Assembly: GCF_040054535.1 (NCBI RefSeq)
Contig: NC_090782.1
Coordinates: forward strand, 24,975,501 to 25,039,500
Source: Antennarius striatus
Lineage: Eukaryota > Chordata > Actinopteri > Lophiiformes > Antennariidae
DNA: 64,000 nt
Direction of reading: 5' to 3'
Shown here: positions 1 through 13,210 of the stretch, piece by piece
How the letters are laid out: each line of letters starts with the position of its first letter
Numbering within the stretch: the first letter of the stretch is position 1
Notes under the pieces: generated by a model
What the model was told of the DNA's origin: nothing
Databases searched by the model: none
Seen by the model: only the letters and a program-made list of their open reading frames with translations
Program-made: the position numbers and the translations under genes

Positions 1-1196
1 TGACTTCCAGATTCTTCCTCGTCGGAGTGTAGCAATAACGCGGTCCGTGTCTCCGCCCGTTTGCCCTGCATGCTGTAGCCCCGCCCTGATAGTGTATGTA
101 GCCGCCGGCGTGTGCGTAGCTAGCCACGCCCAACTGTATCTCCGTGGAGCATGACTTTACAAATTATTTTGTGTGGGTTTTTTTTAAAAAAAGGAAACCT
201 TTTTTTTCCCAGCGTGTTTGTTTATGAAGAAATATTTTCTATGGTTCAAAATATTCAGTTTGACTATTTTTATGAACTACAAGCTGCTTTGGTAACGGAC
301 AAGATGTTGGGAGACGACCAAACCTCCGTGTTCCTCGGAAAAAATACACATTTATCTGACGGTATTAGCATGCTACGGCTAACACAGCCCGGTTCTATTC
401 TAGCATGCACAGCCTGCACGCGTGTTGTGATGAAGCATCGTAGGCCGACACGCGCTGACTCGGCTTAAATGTCATGCATGCGCTAAAGGAAGCGGTCGTC
501 TTTGAATGTAAGGTGCTTTTTTTTTGGTGTTCTTCATGCGAGGACGTCCTCAGGACGGTTCGATCAGGCCGGAGGCTCCTCCTCTTCCTCCAACAGGTAG
601 CCGGTGTTCAAATGTGCCAACCTATTTTCATAAACATATCAAAAGTTTTGTCGTGAAGCTGGAGCACAGCTGGATGTGTGGCTACGGTGGTTGTCGAATG
701 CATAATCGCTGTTTGGAGTTGTTCCTTTAAGAGTTTTTGTAACACGCTTTGTCGGCCGGCGTCGATTCTGGAGGTTTGTTTGGACGCCGTCACCTGATCG
801 AACGACGTCGTCGCGTTTCTTGAAGTCTAAACGGTAGCCAACGCTAACTTTTGAGTTTCTAAGAGATTAAACAATGAGGATTTTTATACACTTGCTTTTA
901 ACCGTTGCCGGAACGTGAATGGAAAGGAGTTGTGTACACTATATTTACTGTAAAATTGGATATTTTCATACTGTATAATACGGGTTTCAATTGGTATATG
1001 TAGGTATTACTAGATATTATTGTACATGGTCTTTTTTCAGAGATATATTATGAATGATTCGATATTTGTCGAGTTCTTTTGTTGAAGATGTATTTATGGA
1101 GACGTTTTATGTGAATGTACATTTTGTTAAAGACGATATTTTATACTAAGTGTTTGCACTGCGATGATATTGACGTACTATGACGATATAAATAAA
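1..1196 (+). other. possible 3' UTR of an upstream + strand gene (adcy1 by synteny)
   Basis: No convincing coding frame is visible. From about 840 the stretch is AT-rich, unique-looking and rich in TGTA and ATTTA-like words, and it ends with AATAAA at 1191-1196 followed by a GT-rich stretch, which fits the end of a vertebrate mRNA. In mammals ADCY1 lies upstream of IGFBP1 in the same orientation, so this could be the tail of adcy1. The sequence itself does not identify the gene. It could equally be plain intergenic DNA. Confidence 0.3.
1191..1196 (+). terminator. candidate poly(A) signal AATAAA
   Basis: A canonical AATAAA hexamer closes an AT-rich UTR-like stretch. A G/T-rich region follows within about 30-80 bases, as expected for a cleavage downstream element. 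No gene body has been identified upstream of it. Confidence 0.3.
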
Positions 1197-1692
1197 GCCA
1201 GTGGAGGCTTGTCTCCTATGAAAGGTTGCTGTGCGTACTTCCACGAACAAACACAGAGTACATTGGGGGGAGGGGATGGGTATGGGTCAGTTTTCATCTT
1301 ATGTAACAGCAGACAGCATCTGATGCAAGAAGCATCACAGAGGTCAATGTCAGCAGGAGTCCGACGGCGCTGGAGCGTCACGCTGATGTTATGAACACGA
1401 CGGCCGATGGATTGCTTCACAACTAGCAGAGAAATGCTAACGCGATTCAGCTAGCATAGGTACAGGTGTGATTTTATAAAGCAATAACAAGTCAGAGGTG
1501 TGGCCATGCCTTCTGGCTGGGTGTTATTCTAATGACAACAATTGTCGTCATGGTTACCTGGTGTTCATGGGATGTTAAAGTTTAAAAAAAAAATTTTTTT
1601 AAGTAAAAAAATCTAGTTGGAAATTTGATGAATGCCCTGAACCCGCCCCCTTTCTCTGGACCCTCCCACCATCATTCCTCACGATTATTCAT

Positions 1693-1740
1693 CCTAGTTT
1701 GCCTATTGATCCTAGTTTGCCTATTGATCCTAGTTTGCCT
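1693..1740 (+). repeat. 18-bp tandem repeat, about 2.7 copies
   Basis: The unit CCTAGTTTGCCTATTGAT occurs twice perfectly and then as a truncated third copy ending in GCCTGTCG. It has no evident function. Confidence 0.8.
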
Positions 1741-2312
1741 GTCGTTAAACACTTAAATTGAGTTCAGCAGTGTAACAGGTCACAGTTTACAACACATTTA
1801 AAGTTTTTCTAGCTGTAAAAAAGTAAAAACAAATTTGTTTGTTTTTGGCATTTTTTTTCTCATTCTGTCCAAAGGTGACTTCAGTGAGTTCTAAATGTTT
1901 CTCTCCTCACCCATCTCCCCCTCCTCCTCACCCCCAACAGAGGAATCCAACAAACTAACAGGGTGTGTGTGTGTGTTTGTGTGTGGGGGGGTTCGGTGTT
2001 GATGGGGGTGGGGGTGAGAGGAAAGAGAACAAAACAAACAGCAGCCCGATCATTGTTTCTGTTTGTGCGGCGATCTGAGTGCGAAGGGATGTTTCAGGTC
2101 CTGTCTCAGGAAGCGGCGGCTTCCAAAACGTTCATCAGCGATGTGAAAATGTTTGCGCTGGCGTGTGTGGAAGTGCTGTGGCATGCGGAGCATCCTGAGT
2201 GACAGGTTGTCATGGCAACACAACACAAGAGCGTGCCCCGACACGACAACATCGAGGTTATGTTCCGCAATGAGCAAATGATAAAGCTCCACAACGACTG
2301 TGTGCACCTGAT

Positions 2313-2313
<1 letters not shown>

Positions 2314-2375
<62 letters not shown>
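2314..2375 (+). repeat. (GT)n microsatellite
   Basis: An uninterrupted GT dinucleotide array of about 62 bp. Its reading frames of alternating Cys/Val or His/Thr are not genes. Confidence 0.95.
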
Positions 2376-2383
<8 letters not shown>

Positions 2384-2662
2384 CACCTGCTGGACTCGAG
2401 ATGTGATCAAAAACACCCGGCTCGGGCGCGCCAACGCAAACACTCACACACTGCGAGATAAGCCAGCGGAATAGGCGTGGCTTACAGCTGTGGTGCGAGG
2501 GAACGGGCGTCCGTCAGCGACCTGATTCAGATGGTTGCCGCAACGACACAGCTGAGCGGGACCAGGGTCAACGAACCTCCCCTCGCCTCCCCATCCAGTG
2601 ACCCCCGTGTGTCAACATCCCTTACTGTAAGCGTGGGAGGAAAAGCACAGCCCCCACTCCTT

Positions 2663-2664
<2 letters not shown>

Positions 2665-2727
<63 letters not shown>
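2665..2727 (+). repeat. (GT)n microsatellite
   Basis: An uninterrupted GT array of about 63 bp, only about 290 bp from the previous one. Confidence 0.95.
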
Positions 2728-2728
<1 letters not shown>

Positions 2729-3806
2729 CGTGGGTACGTATTTGCGTCAGATGTTTAAGTGACGTGTCTGAATCCTGCACCTGAGAACAAACGGCAGGTT
2801 GTGTCGCCATGGCGAACGGGATTACCCACAACAACAACAACAACACGGAACAATCTGTGCGCCGCTGCTCTCTCATGTTCTGTAACGTGTTCTAATCTGG
2901 TGAACAATTTCATTCTGACCAGATTAAGTCGGCTAAAGCGGGATTGTTGAAACATTTATGGCTGTCGACTCTGTGACATCAGAAAATGAGAAACTCGTGA
3001 CCCTGGTAGTCTTGTGTTTACGGAGGCCTTCCTGACGTTCCCAACGCGTTCCAAACTTGTGTGTTTTCAGACCGTCGGAATCTGGAGCACGCCATTCCAC
3101 CGGGCGGTTTATCAAATCCATATGTAGGGCTTGGAGCTCCCAGATGAGTCCAGGGAAGCAATCTGAAAACTTTCTTGCAGGAGCAACAAGGTTGCGAAAC
3201 ATTTCTTCGAAGTCCAACGAACAAAATAACAGCCTCTGATTAGTGGACAGAAAACATCCTCCCACAACATTGTTCCTCATCAAGGACTTCCCCGGCGTAC
3301 TTACGTTATTTTCTGGACATGTTTTCTCCAGCGCAGACACACACGGGGGTCAATGAACTCCGTGTTGTGTAAGAACAGTCTCGACCTTTCCTAACCTCGT
3401 CCCGCCGCGGCTTCGTGTTTGGTCTCATCCCAACGTCCACGCGGGATGGAATGCGACGAGCCGAGATAAAACGCCTCCGAAGGGGGCAGAAAAAGTCAAA
3501 ATAACCTCCCAAACAGAAAGGTTCACGGTGACCAGATACATCCTGGAACTACTTTCCCGCTCACTCAACAACCCCAGTCGACCCGTTCGCGCAATGCTCG
3601 TTGGGGGAGTCAAGATGAAAAGTCCTTTTGAGAATGTCCCCACTGTGGGGCAAATAAAGGAGTATCTTATTTTGTCTTGTCTTAAGTTTTGGTGCAGATC
3701 CGAGTCGAAACAAGATTTACGTTGGGTTTCTCAATGGATTGGCAGGAAATTTAAGGATATCAATCATGTCGTTTTTGTTCGGCGTTCGACCTGAAGTAAG
3801 AATGAA

Positions 3807-3940
3807 GTAATCCCTCGCACATTTGCACATCAACATGCGCAACCTCACCTCAATGTGGATTTTTAGTAGGTACGTGATACCATACACGCATTCTATTGAC
3901 TGACGGCATCCGGAAGTGCGCTACGGTCCATGAGTCTCGG
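3807..3940 (+). repeat. dispersed repeat, copy 1
   Basis: This ~134 bp segment, beginning GTAATCCCTCGCAC and ending TGAGTCTCGG, is repeated with moderate divergence at 42289-42426 in the same orientation. Shared landmarks are CACATCAAC, GTGATACC, ACACGCATTCTATTG and CTGACGGCATCC. Two copies 38 kb apart indicate an interspersed element. The start resembles fish DNA transposon fragments containing 'taatccctcgc', but I cannot assign a family. Confidence 0.65.
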
Positions 3941-4087
3941 CGAGAGAAAACGTGTTCATCTGTTGGTTGGTTCTCTTGGGGACGACTGAGCGAAACAGAA
4001 CCAAAGAGAGTCCAAGCAGCTCCTGAGGCACACTTCCTTTTTATTCACTGCTGGGGCTTGTTTTTTTAGGATGTTCTGGACAGATTG

Positions 4088-4089
<2 letters not shown>

Positions 4090-4140
<51 letters not shown>
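4090..4140 (+). repeat. (CA)n microsatellite
   Basis: An uninterrupted CA array of about 51 bp. Confidence 0.95.
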
Positions 4141-4142
<2 letters not shown>

Positions 4143-4290
4143 TTCCGGAAGTACAGTCGGATGTGAAACTCTTGTTACAACTGGACCTGACGGTACGAAC
4201 AGAACCGACCCGCTCACGAGATCGTTTCCAGTTGTCTTTGCCAAATGCAATCGTACGGAATGGACTCCTCCTCCTTCTCATTAGAGCACG

Positions 4291-4312
4291 CACACACACA
4301 CACACACACACA

Positions 4313-4395
<83 letters not shown>
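4291..4395 (+). repeat. (CA)n microsatellite
   Basis: A CA array of about 105 bp with a single CCCACA interruption near 4315. An AG-rich stretch follows. Confidence 0.95.
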
Positions 4396-4397
<2 letters not shown>

Positions 4398-5620
4398 AGA
4401 GAGAGAGAGGAGGAAACTCAACACAATGGCCGCTGGCGCATGGGAGCCTGGATTTCCTGGGTTTCCCACACACAAGTGTACAATCACAAGCTCGCAAACA
4501 CACGGTCACACACACAGGCACACACATAAACCATCACACAACACGCCAAGACACCGGACTCTAATGAATTAGTCCCCCCATTGACGATATTAAAGCGGCG
4601 AGTGCCCTGAGACCCCGGCTCTGTTTCCGTGAGTTTCTCCCAGACCTCAGTCGCGATCGGCGTCGCCTGTTTAATAAGACATGGATTATCCGATTAAGGG
4701 AATCTTGCAAGAAGGAGAAGAAAAAGAACAACTTTGCGGGGGGATTAGTGTCATTGTACCCGTTCACATCACATTCCTTGCCGCTGATTCTCAGATCACG
4801 CCGTTGGCGTGTCCTGGGGCCGGGTTGGCTCCCAGGGGCCACCGGTGATACCGACCCGATCCCGTCGCCAGATTTCAACGTTTTATTTGATAGGAATTGT
4901 ACATCGATCAATAAGAAGACTGGAAATCAGGTTTCCAGTCAGAAGGATGAATTTGAACCAACTTTATTCAGTCGGATTCAGTCCGGAAACAACCGACGAT
5001 GTTGGGGGAGGAGCTACGTCCATCTGTGACGAAGAGTTTGGGAAGGATCACAAAGATCTTAAACTTGTTTTTTCTTGTGGAAAGTGGACACGCAGACACA
5101 CACGCACATGCACACGCACACACACACACTTCCTGATGTTGTCATGACCAGGTGACACCAATGTGGGCGGGGCAACCACACGGGAAGGTGGCAGGGATGA
5201 CGGGACGACATGACCCGGGTTGACAGGTGAAACGCTAACAGGATGCTATCAGCCATAACAAGCGCTCGGCTATCGCACTCTGTTTTGTCTCGAAACCGCT
5301 CGGAGACGTGGGCGTGTCCGTGGGCGTGGCCATGGGCGTGACCGCACTTAGTCTGGTTTTACACTTTTCAGGACATTCATCAACATTTCAACGTGTCGCC
5401 ACAAAACGCGGCCAAACCAGCCACGCACCTGACACCCTGGCCCCGCCCCTTCTGTGTGACATCACTGCAGGCGAGCCTCGGGCCGTCCCATCTTCACAGG
5501 TGTGCATTCTTTGCGTGGGTGTGATTTTAAACAACCCTGTTTTTGTGAACTCATCTGTCGTAGTGCCCCCCCCCCCATGCGACCCCCTCCAAAGGTTGAA
5601 ACCACCTTAAATGGAGGGTT

Positions 5621-5623
<3 letters not shown>

Positions 5624-5698
<75 letters not shown>
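5624..5698 (+). repeat. (GT)n microsatellite
   Basis: An uninterrupted GT array of about 75 bp. Confidence 0.95.
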
Positions 5699-5701
<3 letters not shown>

Positions 5702-7769
5702 CTCCTAACACAACAAGTCTGTTTTCCCCGGTTCTCTTGTCAAAGACAAACATTCCAGTCGTGGGACGCTCAATGCCAGGGTCCGTTTGATCTTCATCAT
5801 GTGACATCTGAGAGAGGCGGGAACCCCTGCTTATCATCAGGCCCCCCCAACACCGACCCGTACGGGGCCAGGTCTGAAGGCTCTGATGTGTCCCGCTGCG
5901 TGCATGTGTTCCGTCCCTGACCTGATATAACTCCGTCCCGTTGGACGATTCTGCCTCGCTGATCCGACAGCGCAGAAGGAAACGCACACCAGCCCCCCCG
6001 TCAGATTCCTTAACCCCCCCACGTCTCTCCATCTTTACATCAACGCACTAATTACAAAGACAATCCCATGATGCTCAGCAGCCAGCCAGCCATATCATGG
6101 CCCGACGTCCAGCTGGATGTGTGGGTCACATGACACAAAAATGTCCTGCCATGCAGCGTCCTATCAACGCCTCCGGGCCCCCGGGAGTCCACATTCCCTC
6201 ACAAGGACGCGGTTCATGTGAGGACAGCCTTATAGTGACGTACAGGAAGCATATGACCGCCGCCGAGGCGTTCAGAGGTGGGTAACGGCGGCGTGACCGG
6301 TGTGGCGAGTCCATGTCACAACAACCACACAAATCTTTATCTAGATTCACGTCGCAATCGCAACACAAAACTAAAGAAGAAGAAGGAAAGCCCTCCTCAT
6401 CATCGCTGTGGAGATTCCATCATCATAACAGACAAACGGGTCTGATGTAGATGTTTAGTCCTGATTGGAATCAATTCAAAGCACAAACACATGAGATGAA
6501 GCGTGTAAACTCCTGTTTACAGCCTGTGTTCCTGATGAAACCCTGAACATTAAGGGAGTTCCAGCCAAAAGTCCCGTCCTGTAGGACATGTGGTATTCAG
6601 CTGTATTTATAGGATGGATTAAATGTGGAATTCCTTCTCATGGAAGTTTTTCACCAGTGGGTCAGTGGAGTGTTCCATCTGATGGGACGTCACGCTGTCG
6701 GCCTGGAACAATGTGGGACAGAGGGTCAGACGGGGGGGTGTTTATGTCCTGAAAGTAGCTCCAAAGTGATGAATTTATTCGGGAATAATGACAGAATTTG
6801 CATGAATCCAGACGAGGGACAGAAACTCGTCCAATCAGAGTTCATCAAGAGGTAGGAGAAGGCTAATGCGGTTAGCTCAGAGGCTACTGAGGTGGGCTGG
6901 AACACCTGCTCAGGTAAAACCAGATGAGACCTCGTCTACAAACACACAATGATAAACTAGATCAAACAGAGGTGCATGCTTACACTGTTAGCTCACAGGC
7001 TACGACCGTCTGACCGATCGACTAACAGACCAACCGACCGACCGAAGTCAGACTGGCCATACGCTGACCAACAATTCAATAAAAAAATTTTTAGAACGAC
7101 CGAATGACCCAAAAAAAAAAAAGATTTTGGCCAAAACAAATATTCTGACTGGCTGACCCCCCCCAAAAAAATTTTTAGACTGACAAACTGAACAAAAAAA
7201 AATTATTCATTGGAACGACCAACCAAAACAAAAAATTTTTTTTGGAACGACCGAACGAAAAAAATTATTTAGACAAACCGACCAAAAAATATTTATTTTA
7301 CCAAAAAAACAAACAAATGTTTTTTGGACAGACTGACCAAATACAAACTAATTTTAACCCGACTGACCGGTCGAAAAAAAAAATTTTTGTCAGACCAACC
7401 CACATAAAAAATTTTTTTAGACCGACCAACTGAACAAAAATTTTTTTATTTTGAACAGACCGAACAAATAAAAACTTATTTTGACCCGACTCACCCATGG
7501 AAAAAAACATTTTTAGACCAACCAACCAACCAAAGAAAAACATTTTTTAAGACTGACCGACCTACAAAAAAAATTTTTTTGGACCAACTGACCAAAAAAA
7601 AAATTTTTTAAAAACGACCAACCGAAAAAAAATTATTTACACCGACTTACCAAACAAAATTTTTTTTAACCCGACCGACTGGTTGAAAGGAAAACATTTT
7701 TGACAGACCAAGTGAACAAAAAAAATTTTTTTTTGGACCGAACGACCTACAAAAAAAAACCGACCAAAA

Positions 7770-9809
7770 AAATTTATTTAAACCGACCAACCAAAAGAAA
7801 TTACAACTTTTTTTTTAACCAAAAACAAGAATGATTTTTGGACGGACCAACCAAATAAAAAAATATTTTAGCCCTACTCACAGGTTGAAAAAAGACCAAC
7901 CAACCGACCACAGAAAAACATTTTTTTTAGACTGACTGACCTACAAAAAAAAATTTGTTTGGACCAATGACCAAAAAAATTTTTTTGAAATGACCAACCG
8001 AAAAAAATTATCTACACCGACCGACTAAAAAAATAATATTTCTTTTTTATGAAAGAGAATGTTTTTTGGACGGACTGACCATATAAAAAAATATGTTTTA
8101 ACTGAACTCACAGGTTTTTTAGACCAACTGACCAAATAAAAAATTTTTTTTAACCCGACCGACAGGTCGAAAGAAACATTTTTTTGACCGACCAAGTGAA
8201 CAAAAAAAGTTTTTTGGAACGACCGACCTACAAAAAATTGTTTACTTAGACCAACCAACCAAATCAAAAATTTTTGGAACAACCGACCGAAAAAAATTAT
8301 TTAAACTGAGAAATTACTTTTTTTTTTTAACCAAAAACAATGATTTTTGGACGACCGACCAAATAAAAAATTATTTTAACCCCGACCGACTGGTCGAAAG
8401 GAAATTTTTTTTTGACAGACCAAGTGAACAAAAAAAATTTTTTTTGGACCGAACGACCTACAAAAAAAAACTTTACTTGAACCAACCAACCAAACAAAAT
8501 TTTTTGGAACGACCGACCAAATAAATGTATTTAAACTGACCGACTAAAAAAATAACATTTCTTTTTTACTAAATAGAATGTTTTGTCGACGGACTGACCA
8601 TATAAAAAAAATATTTTTTAACTGAACTCAGGAGCTTTTTTTAGTCCAAGTGACCAAAAAAAATTTTTTTGTAACCCGACCGACAGGTCTAAAGAAACAC
8701 TTTTTTGAACAAAAAAAAAGTTTTTTGGACCAACCGACCTACAAAATTTTTTTTGGAACAACCGACCGAAAAAAATTACAATTACGAAATTACTTCTTTT
8801 TTTTTTCCACCAAAAACAATGATATTTGGACGACTGACCAAATACAAAATTATTTTAAGCCAACTCAGAGGTCGAAAAACATCTTTTTAGACCAACCAAC
8901 TGACCAAAGAAAAACATTTTTTTAGACTGACTGACCTACAAAAAAACTTTTTTTGGACCAACTTACCAAAAAAATTTTTGAAACGACCAACCGAAAAAAA
9001 TTATTTACACCGACCGACTAAAAAAATAATATTTCTTTTTTATGAAATAGAATGTTTTTTGGACGGACTGACCATATAAAAAAATATTTTTTAACTGAAC
9101 TCACAGGTTTTTTTAGACCGACTGACGAAAAAAACATTTTTTTAACCTGACCGACTGGTCGAAAGGAAAATTTTTTTGACAGACCAAGTGAACAAAAAAA
9201 ATTTTTTTTGGACCGAATGACCTACAAAAAAAAACCTATTTGAACCAACCAACCACACAAAATTTTTTGGAACAACTGACCAAAAAAAATTATTTAAACT
9301 GACCAACAAAGAGAAATTACAATTTTTTTTAACCAAAAACAAGAATGATTTTTGGACAGACCGACCAAATAAATTATTTTATCCCTACTCACAGGTTGAA
9401 AAAACATTTTTTTAGACCAACTAACCGACCGAAGAAAAACATTTTTTTAGACTGACCGACCTACAAAAAATTTTTTTTGTGGACCAACTGACCAAAAAAA
9501 TTTTTTTGAAATGACCAACCGAAAAAAATTATCTACACCGACCGACTAAAAAAATTATATTTCTTTTTTATGAAATAGAATGTTTTTTGGACGGACTGAC
9601 CATATAAAAAATATTTTTTAACTGAACTCACAGGTTTTTTTAGACCAACTGACCAAAATAAATTTTTTTGTAACCCGACCGACTGGTCGAAAGAAACACT
9701 TTTTTGACAGACCAAGTGAAAAAAAGAAATTTTATTTGGACCGAATGACCTACAAAAAAACCCTACTTGAACCAACCACACAAAGTTTTTTGGAACAACT
9801 GACCAAAAA
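7770..9809 (+). repeat. 2.04-kb higher-order repeat unit, copy A
   Basis: This unit holds four monomers of about 519, 474, 528 and 519 bp, judged from the spacing of the ggacggactgacc anchors. Most of it reappears almost unchanged 2039-2041 bp downstream; compare 8041-8700 with 10081-10740. The edges are approximate because the monomers grade into each other. Confidence 0.8.
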
Positions 9810-11850
9810 AATTTATTTAAACCGACCAACCAAAAGAAATTACAACTTTTTTTTTAACCAAAAACAAGAATGATTTTTGGACGGACCAACCAAATAAAAA
9901 AATATTTTAGCCCTACTCACAGGTTGAAAAAAGACCAACCAACCGACCACAGAATAACATTTTTTTTAGACTGACTGACCTACAAAAAAAAAATTTGTTT
10001 GGACCAATGACCAAAAAAATTTTTTTGAAATGACCAACCGAAAAAAATTATCTACACCGACCGAATAAAAAAATAATATTTCTTTTTTATGAAAGAGAAT
10101 GTTTTTTGGACGGACTGACCATATAAAAAAATATGTTTTAACTGAACTCACAGGTTTTTTAGACCAACTGACCAAATAAAAAAAATTTTTTAACCCGACC
10201 GACAGGTCGAAAGAAACATTTTTTTGACCGACCAAGTGAACAAAAAAAGTTTTTTGGAACGACCGACCTACAAAAAATTGTTTACTTAGACCAACCAACC
10301 AAATCAAAAATTTTTGGAACAACCGACCGAAAAAAATTATTTAAACTGAGAAATTACTTTTTTTTTTTAACCAAAAACAATGATTTTTGGACGACCGACC
10401 AAATAAAAAATTATTTTAACCCCGACCGACTGGTCGAAAGGAAATTTTTTTTTGACAGACCAAGTGAACAAAAAAAATTTTTTTTGGACCGAACGACCTA
10501 CAAAAAAAAACTTTACTTGAACCAACCAACCAAACAAAATTTTTTGGAACGACCGACCAAATAAATGTATTTAAACTGACCGACTAAAAAAATAACATTT
10601 CTTTTTTACTAAATAGAATGTTTTGTCGACGGACTGACCATATAAAAAAAATATTTTTTAACTGAACTCAGGAGCTTTTTTTAGTCCAAGTGACCAAAAA
10701 AAATTTTTTTGTAACCCGACCGACAGGTCGAAAGAAACACTTTTTTGAACAAAAAAAAAGTTTTTTGGACCAACCGACCTACAAAAATTTTTTTGGAACA
10801 ACCGACCGAAAAAAATTACAATTACGAAATTACTTCTTTTTTTTTCCACCAAAAACAATGATATTTGGACGACTGACCAAATACAAAATTATTTTAAGCC
10901 AACTCAGAGGTCGAAAAACATCTTTTTAGACCAACCAACTGACCAAAGAAAAACATTTTTTTAGACTGACTGACCTACAAAAAAACTTTTTTTGGACCAA
11001 CTTACCAAAAAAATTTTTGAAACGACCAACCGAAAAAAATTATTTACACCGACCGACTAAAAAAATAATATTTCTTTTTTATGAAATAGAATGTTTTTTG
11101 GACGGACTGACCATATAAAAAAATATTTTTTAACTGAACTCACAGGTTTTTTTAGACCGACTGACGAAAAAAACATTTTTTTAACCTGACCGACTGGTCG
11201 AAAGGAAAATTTTTTTGACAGACCAAGTGAACAAAAAAAATTTTTTTTGGACCGAATGACCTACAAAAAAAAACTATTTGAACCAACCAACCACACAAAA
11301 TTTTTTGGAACAACTGACCAAAGAAAATTATTTAAACTGACCAACAAAGAGAAATTACAATTTTTTTTAACCAAAAACAAGAATGATTTTTGGACAGACC
11401 GACCAAATAAAAAATTATTTTATCCCTGCTCACAGGTTGAAAAAACATTTTTTTAGACCAACCAACCGACCGAAGAAAAACATTTTTTTAGACTGACCAA
11501 CCTACAAAAAATTTTTTTTGTGGACCAACTGACCAAAAAAATTTTTTTGAAATGACCAACCGAAAAAAATTATCTACACCGACCGACTAAAAAAATTATA
11601 TTTCTTTTTTATGAAATAGAATGTTTTTTGGACGGACTGACCATATAAAAAATATTTTTTAACTGAACTCACAGGTTTTTTTAGACCAACTGACCAAAAT
11701 AAATTTTTTTGTAACCCGACCGACTGGTCGAAAGAAACACTTTTTTGACAGACCAAGTGAAAAAAAGAAATTTTATTTGGACCGAATGACCTACAAAAAA
11801 ACCCTACTTGAACCAACCACAGAAAGTTTTTTGGAACAACTGACCAAAAA
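9810..11850 (+). repeat. 2.04-kb higher-order repeat unit, copy B
   Basis: This is the near-identical successor of copy A. The anchor spacing series 519, 519, 473, 530 repeats that of copy A. Differences are mostly one-base changes in homopolymer length. Such high identity points to a recent tandem duplication or gene-conversion event, or to an assembly duplication. Confidence 0.8.
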
Positions 11851-13210
11851 AAATAATTTAAACTGACCAACAAAAAGAAATTACAATTTTTTTTTTAACC
11901 AAAAACAAGAATGATCTTTGGACAGACCGACCAAATAAAAAATTATTTTATCCCTACTCACAGGTCGAAAAAACATTTTTTAGACCAACCAACCGACCAC
12001 AGAAAAACATTTCTTTAGACTGACCGACCTACAAAATAAATTTTTTGTGGACCAACTGACCAAAAAAATTTTTTTGAAACGACCAACCGAAAAAAATGAT
12101 CTACACCGACCGACTAAAAAAATAATATTTCTTGTTTACTAAATAGAATGTTTTTTGGACGGACTGACCATATAAAAAAATATGTTTTAACTGAACTCAC
12201 AGGTTGTTTAGACCAACTGACCAAATAAAAAAATTTTTTTAACCCGACCGACAGGTCGAAAGAAACATTTTTTTGACCGACCAAGTGAACAAAAAAAGTT
12301 TTTGGAACGACCGAACTACAAAAAATTGTTTACTTAGACCAACCAACCAAATCAAAAATTTTTGGAACAACTGACCGAAAAAAATTATTTAAACTGAGAA
12401 ATTACTTTTTTTTTTTAACCAAAAACAATGATTTTTGGACGACCGACCAAATAAAAAATTATTTTAACCCCGACCGACTGGTCGAAAGGAAAAATTTTTT
12501 TGACAGACCAAGTGAACAAAAAAAATTTTTTTTGGACCGAACGACCTACAAAAAAAAACTTTACTTGAACCAACCAACCAAACAAAATTTTTTGGAACGA
12601 CCGATCAAAAAAATTTATTTAAACTGACCGACTAAAACAATAACATTTCTTTTTTACTAAATAGAATGTTTTTTGGACGGACTGACCATATAAAAAAAAT
12701 ATTTTTTAACTGAACTCACAGCTTTTTTTAGTCCAAGTGACCAAAAAAAATTTTTTTGTAACCCGACCGACAGGTCGAAAAAAACACTTTTTTGACCGAC
12801 CAAGTGAACAAAAAAAAAGTTTTTTGGACCAACCGACCTACAAAAAATTTTTACTTGGACCAACCAACCAAAATAAAATTTTTGGAACAACCAACCGAAA
12901 AAAATTACAATTACGAAATTACAATTTTTTTTTTTCACCAAAAACAATGATATTTGGACGACTGACCAAATGCAAAATTATTTTAAGCCAACTAAGAGGT
13001 CGAAAAACATCTTTTTAGACCAACCAACTGACCAAAGAAAAAATTTTTTTTAGACTGAGCGACTTCACAAAAAAAATTTCTTTTGGACCAACTGACCAAA
13101 AAAAATTTTTTGAAACGACCAACCAAAAAAATGTATTTACACTGACTGACCAAAATTTTTTTTATTTTTTTAACAAATAGAATGTTTTTTGGACAGACTG
13201 ACCATATAAA
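11851..13210 (+). repeat. higher-order repeat unit, partial and diverged copy C
   Basis: This copy follows the same monomer order with anchors at 12157, 12675 and 13191, but with more substitutions and indels than A versus B. It fades out before the strand-switch zone. The last clear block similarity to copy B is around 12.4-12.9 kb. Confidence 0.65.

Larger units (their letters stand above)
1197..7003. other. intergenic region with microsatellites, no gene seen
   Basis: Frames in both strands are short and mostly created by (GT)n/(CA)n tracts. Contents that can be named are an 18-bp repeat at 1693-1740, dinucleotide arrays at 2314, 2665, 4090, 4291 and 5624, and one copy of a dispersed repeat at 3807-3940. 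The rest looks unique and non-coding. Confidence 0.6.

Noticed and set aside
4085..4564. 159-codon His/Thr-rich frame
   Set aside because: Produced by two (CA)n microsatellites.
6866..6905. tRNA or tRNA-derived SINE, because GTTAGCTCAGAGG resembles an A box
   Set aside because: No B box (GGTTCGA-type) at the right distance and no cloverleaf. A similar GTTAGCTCACAGG word 100 bp on also lacks one.
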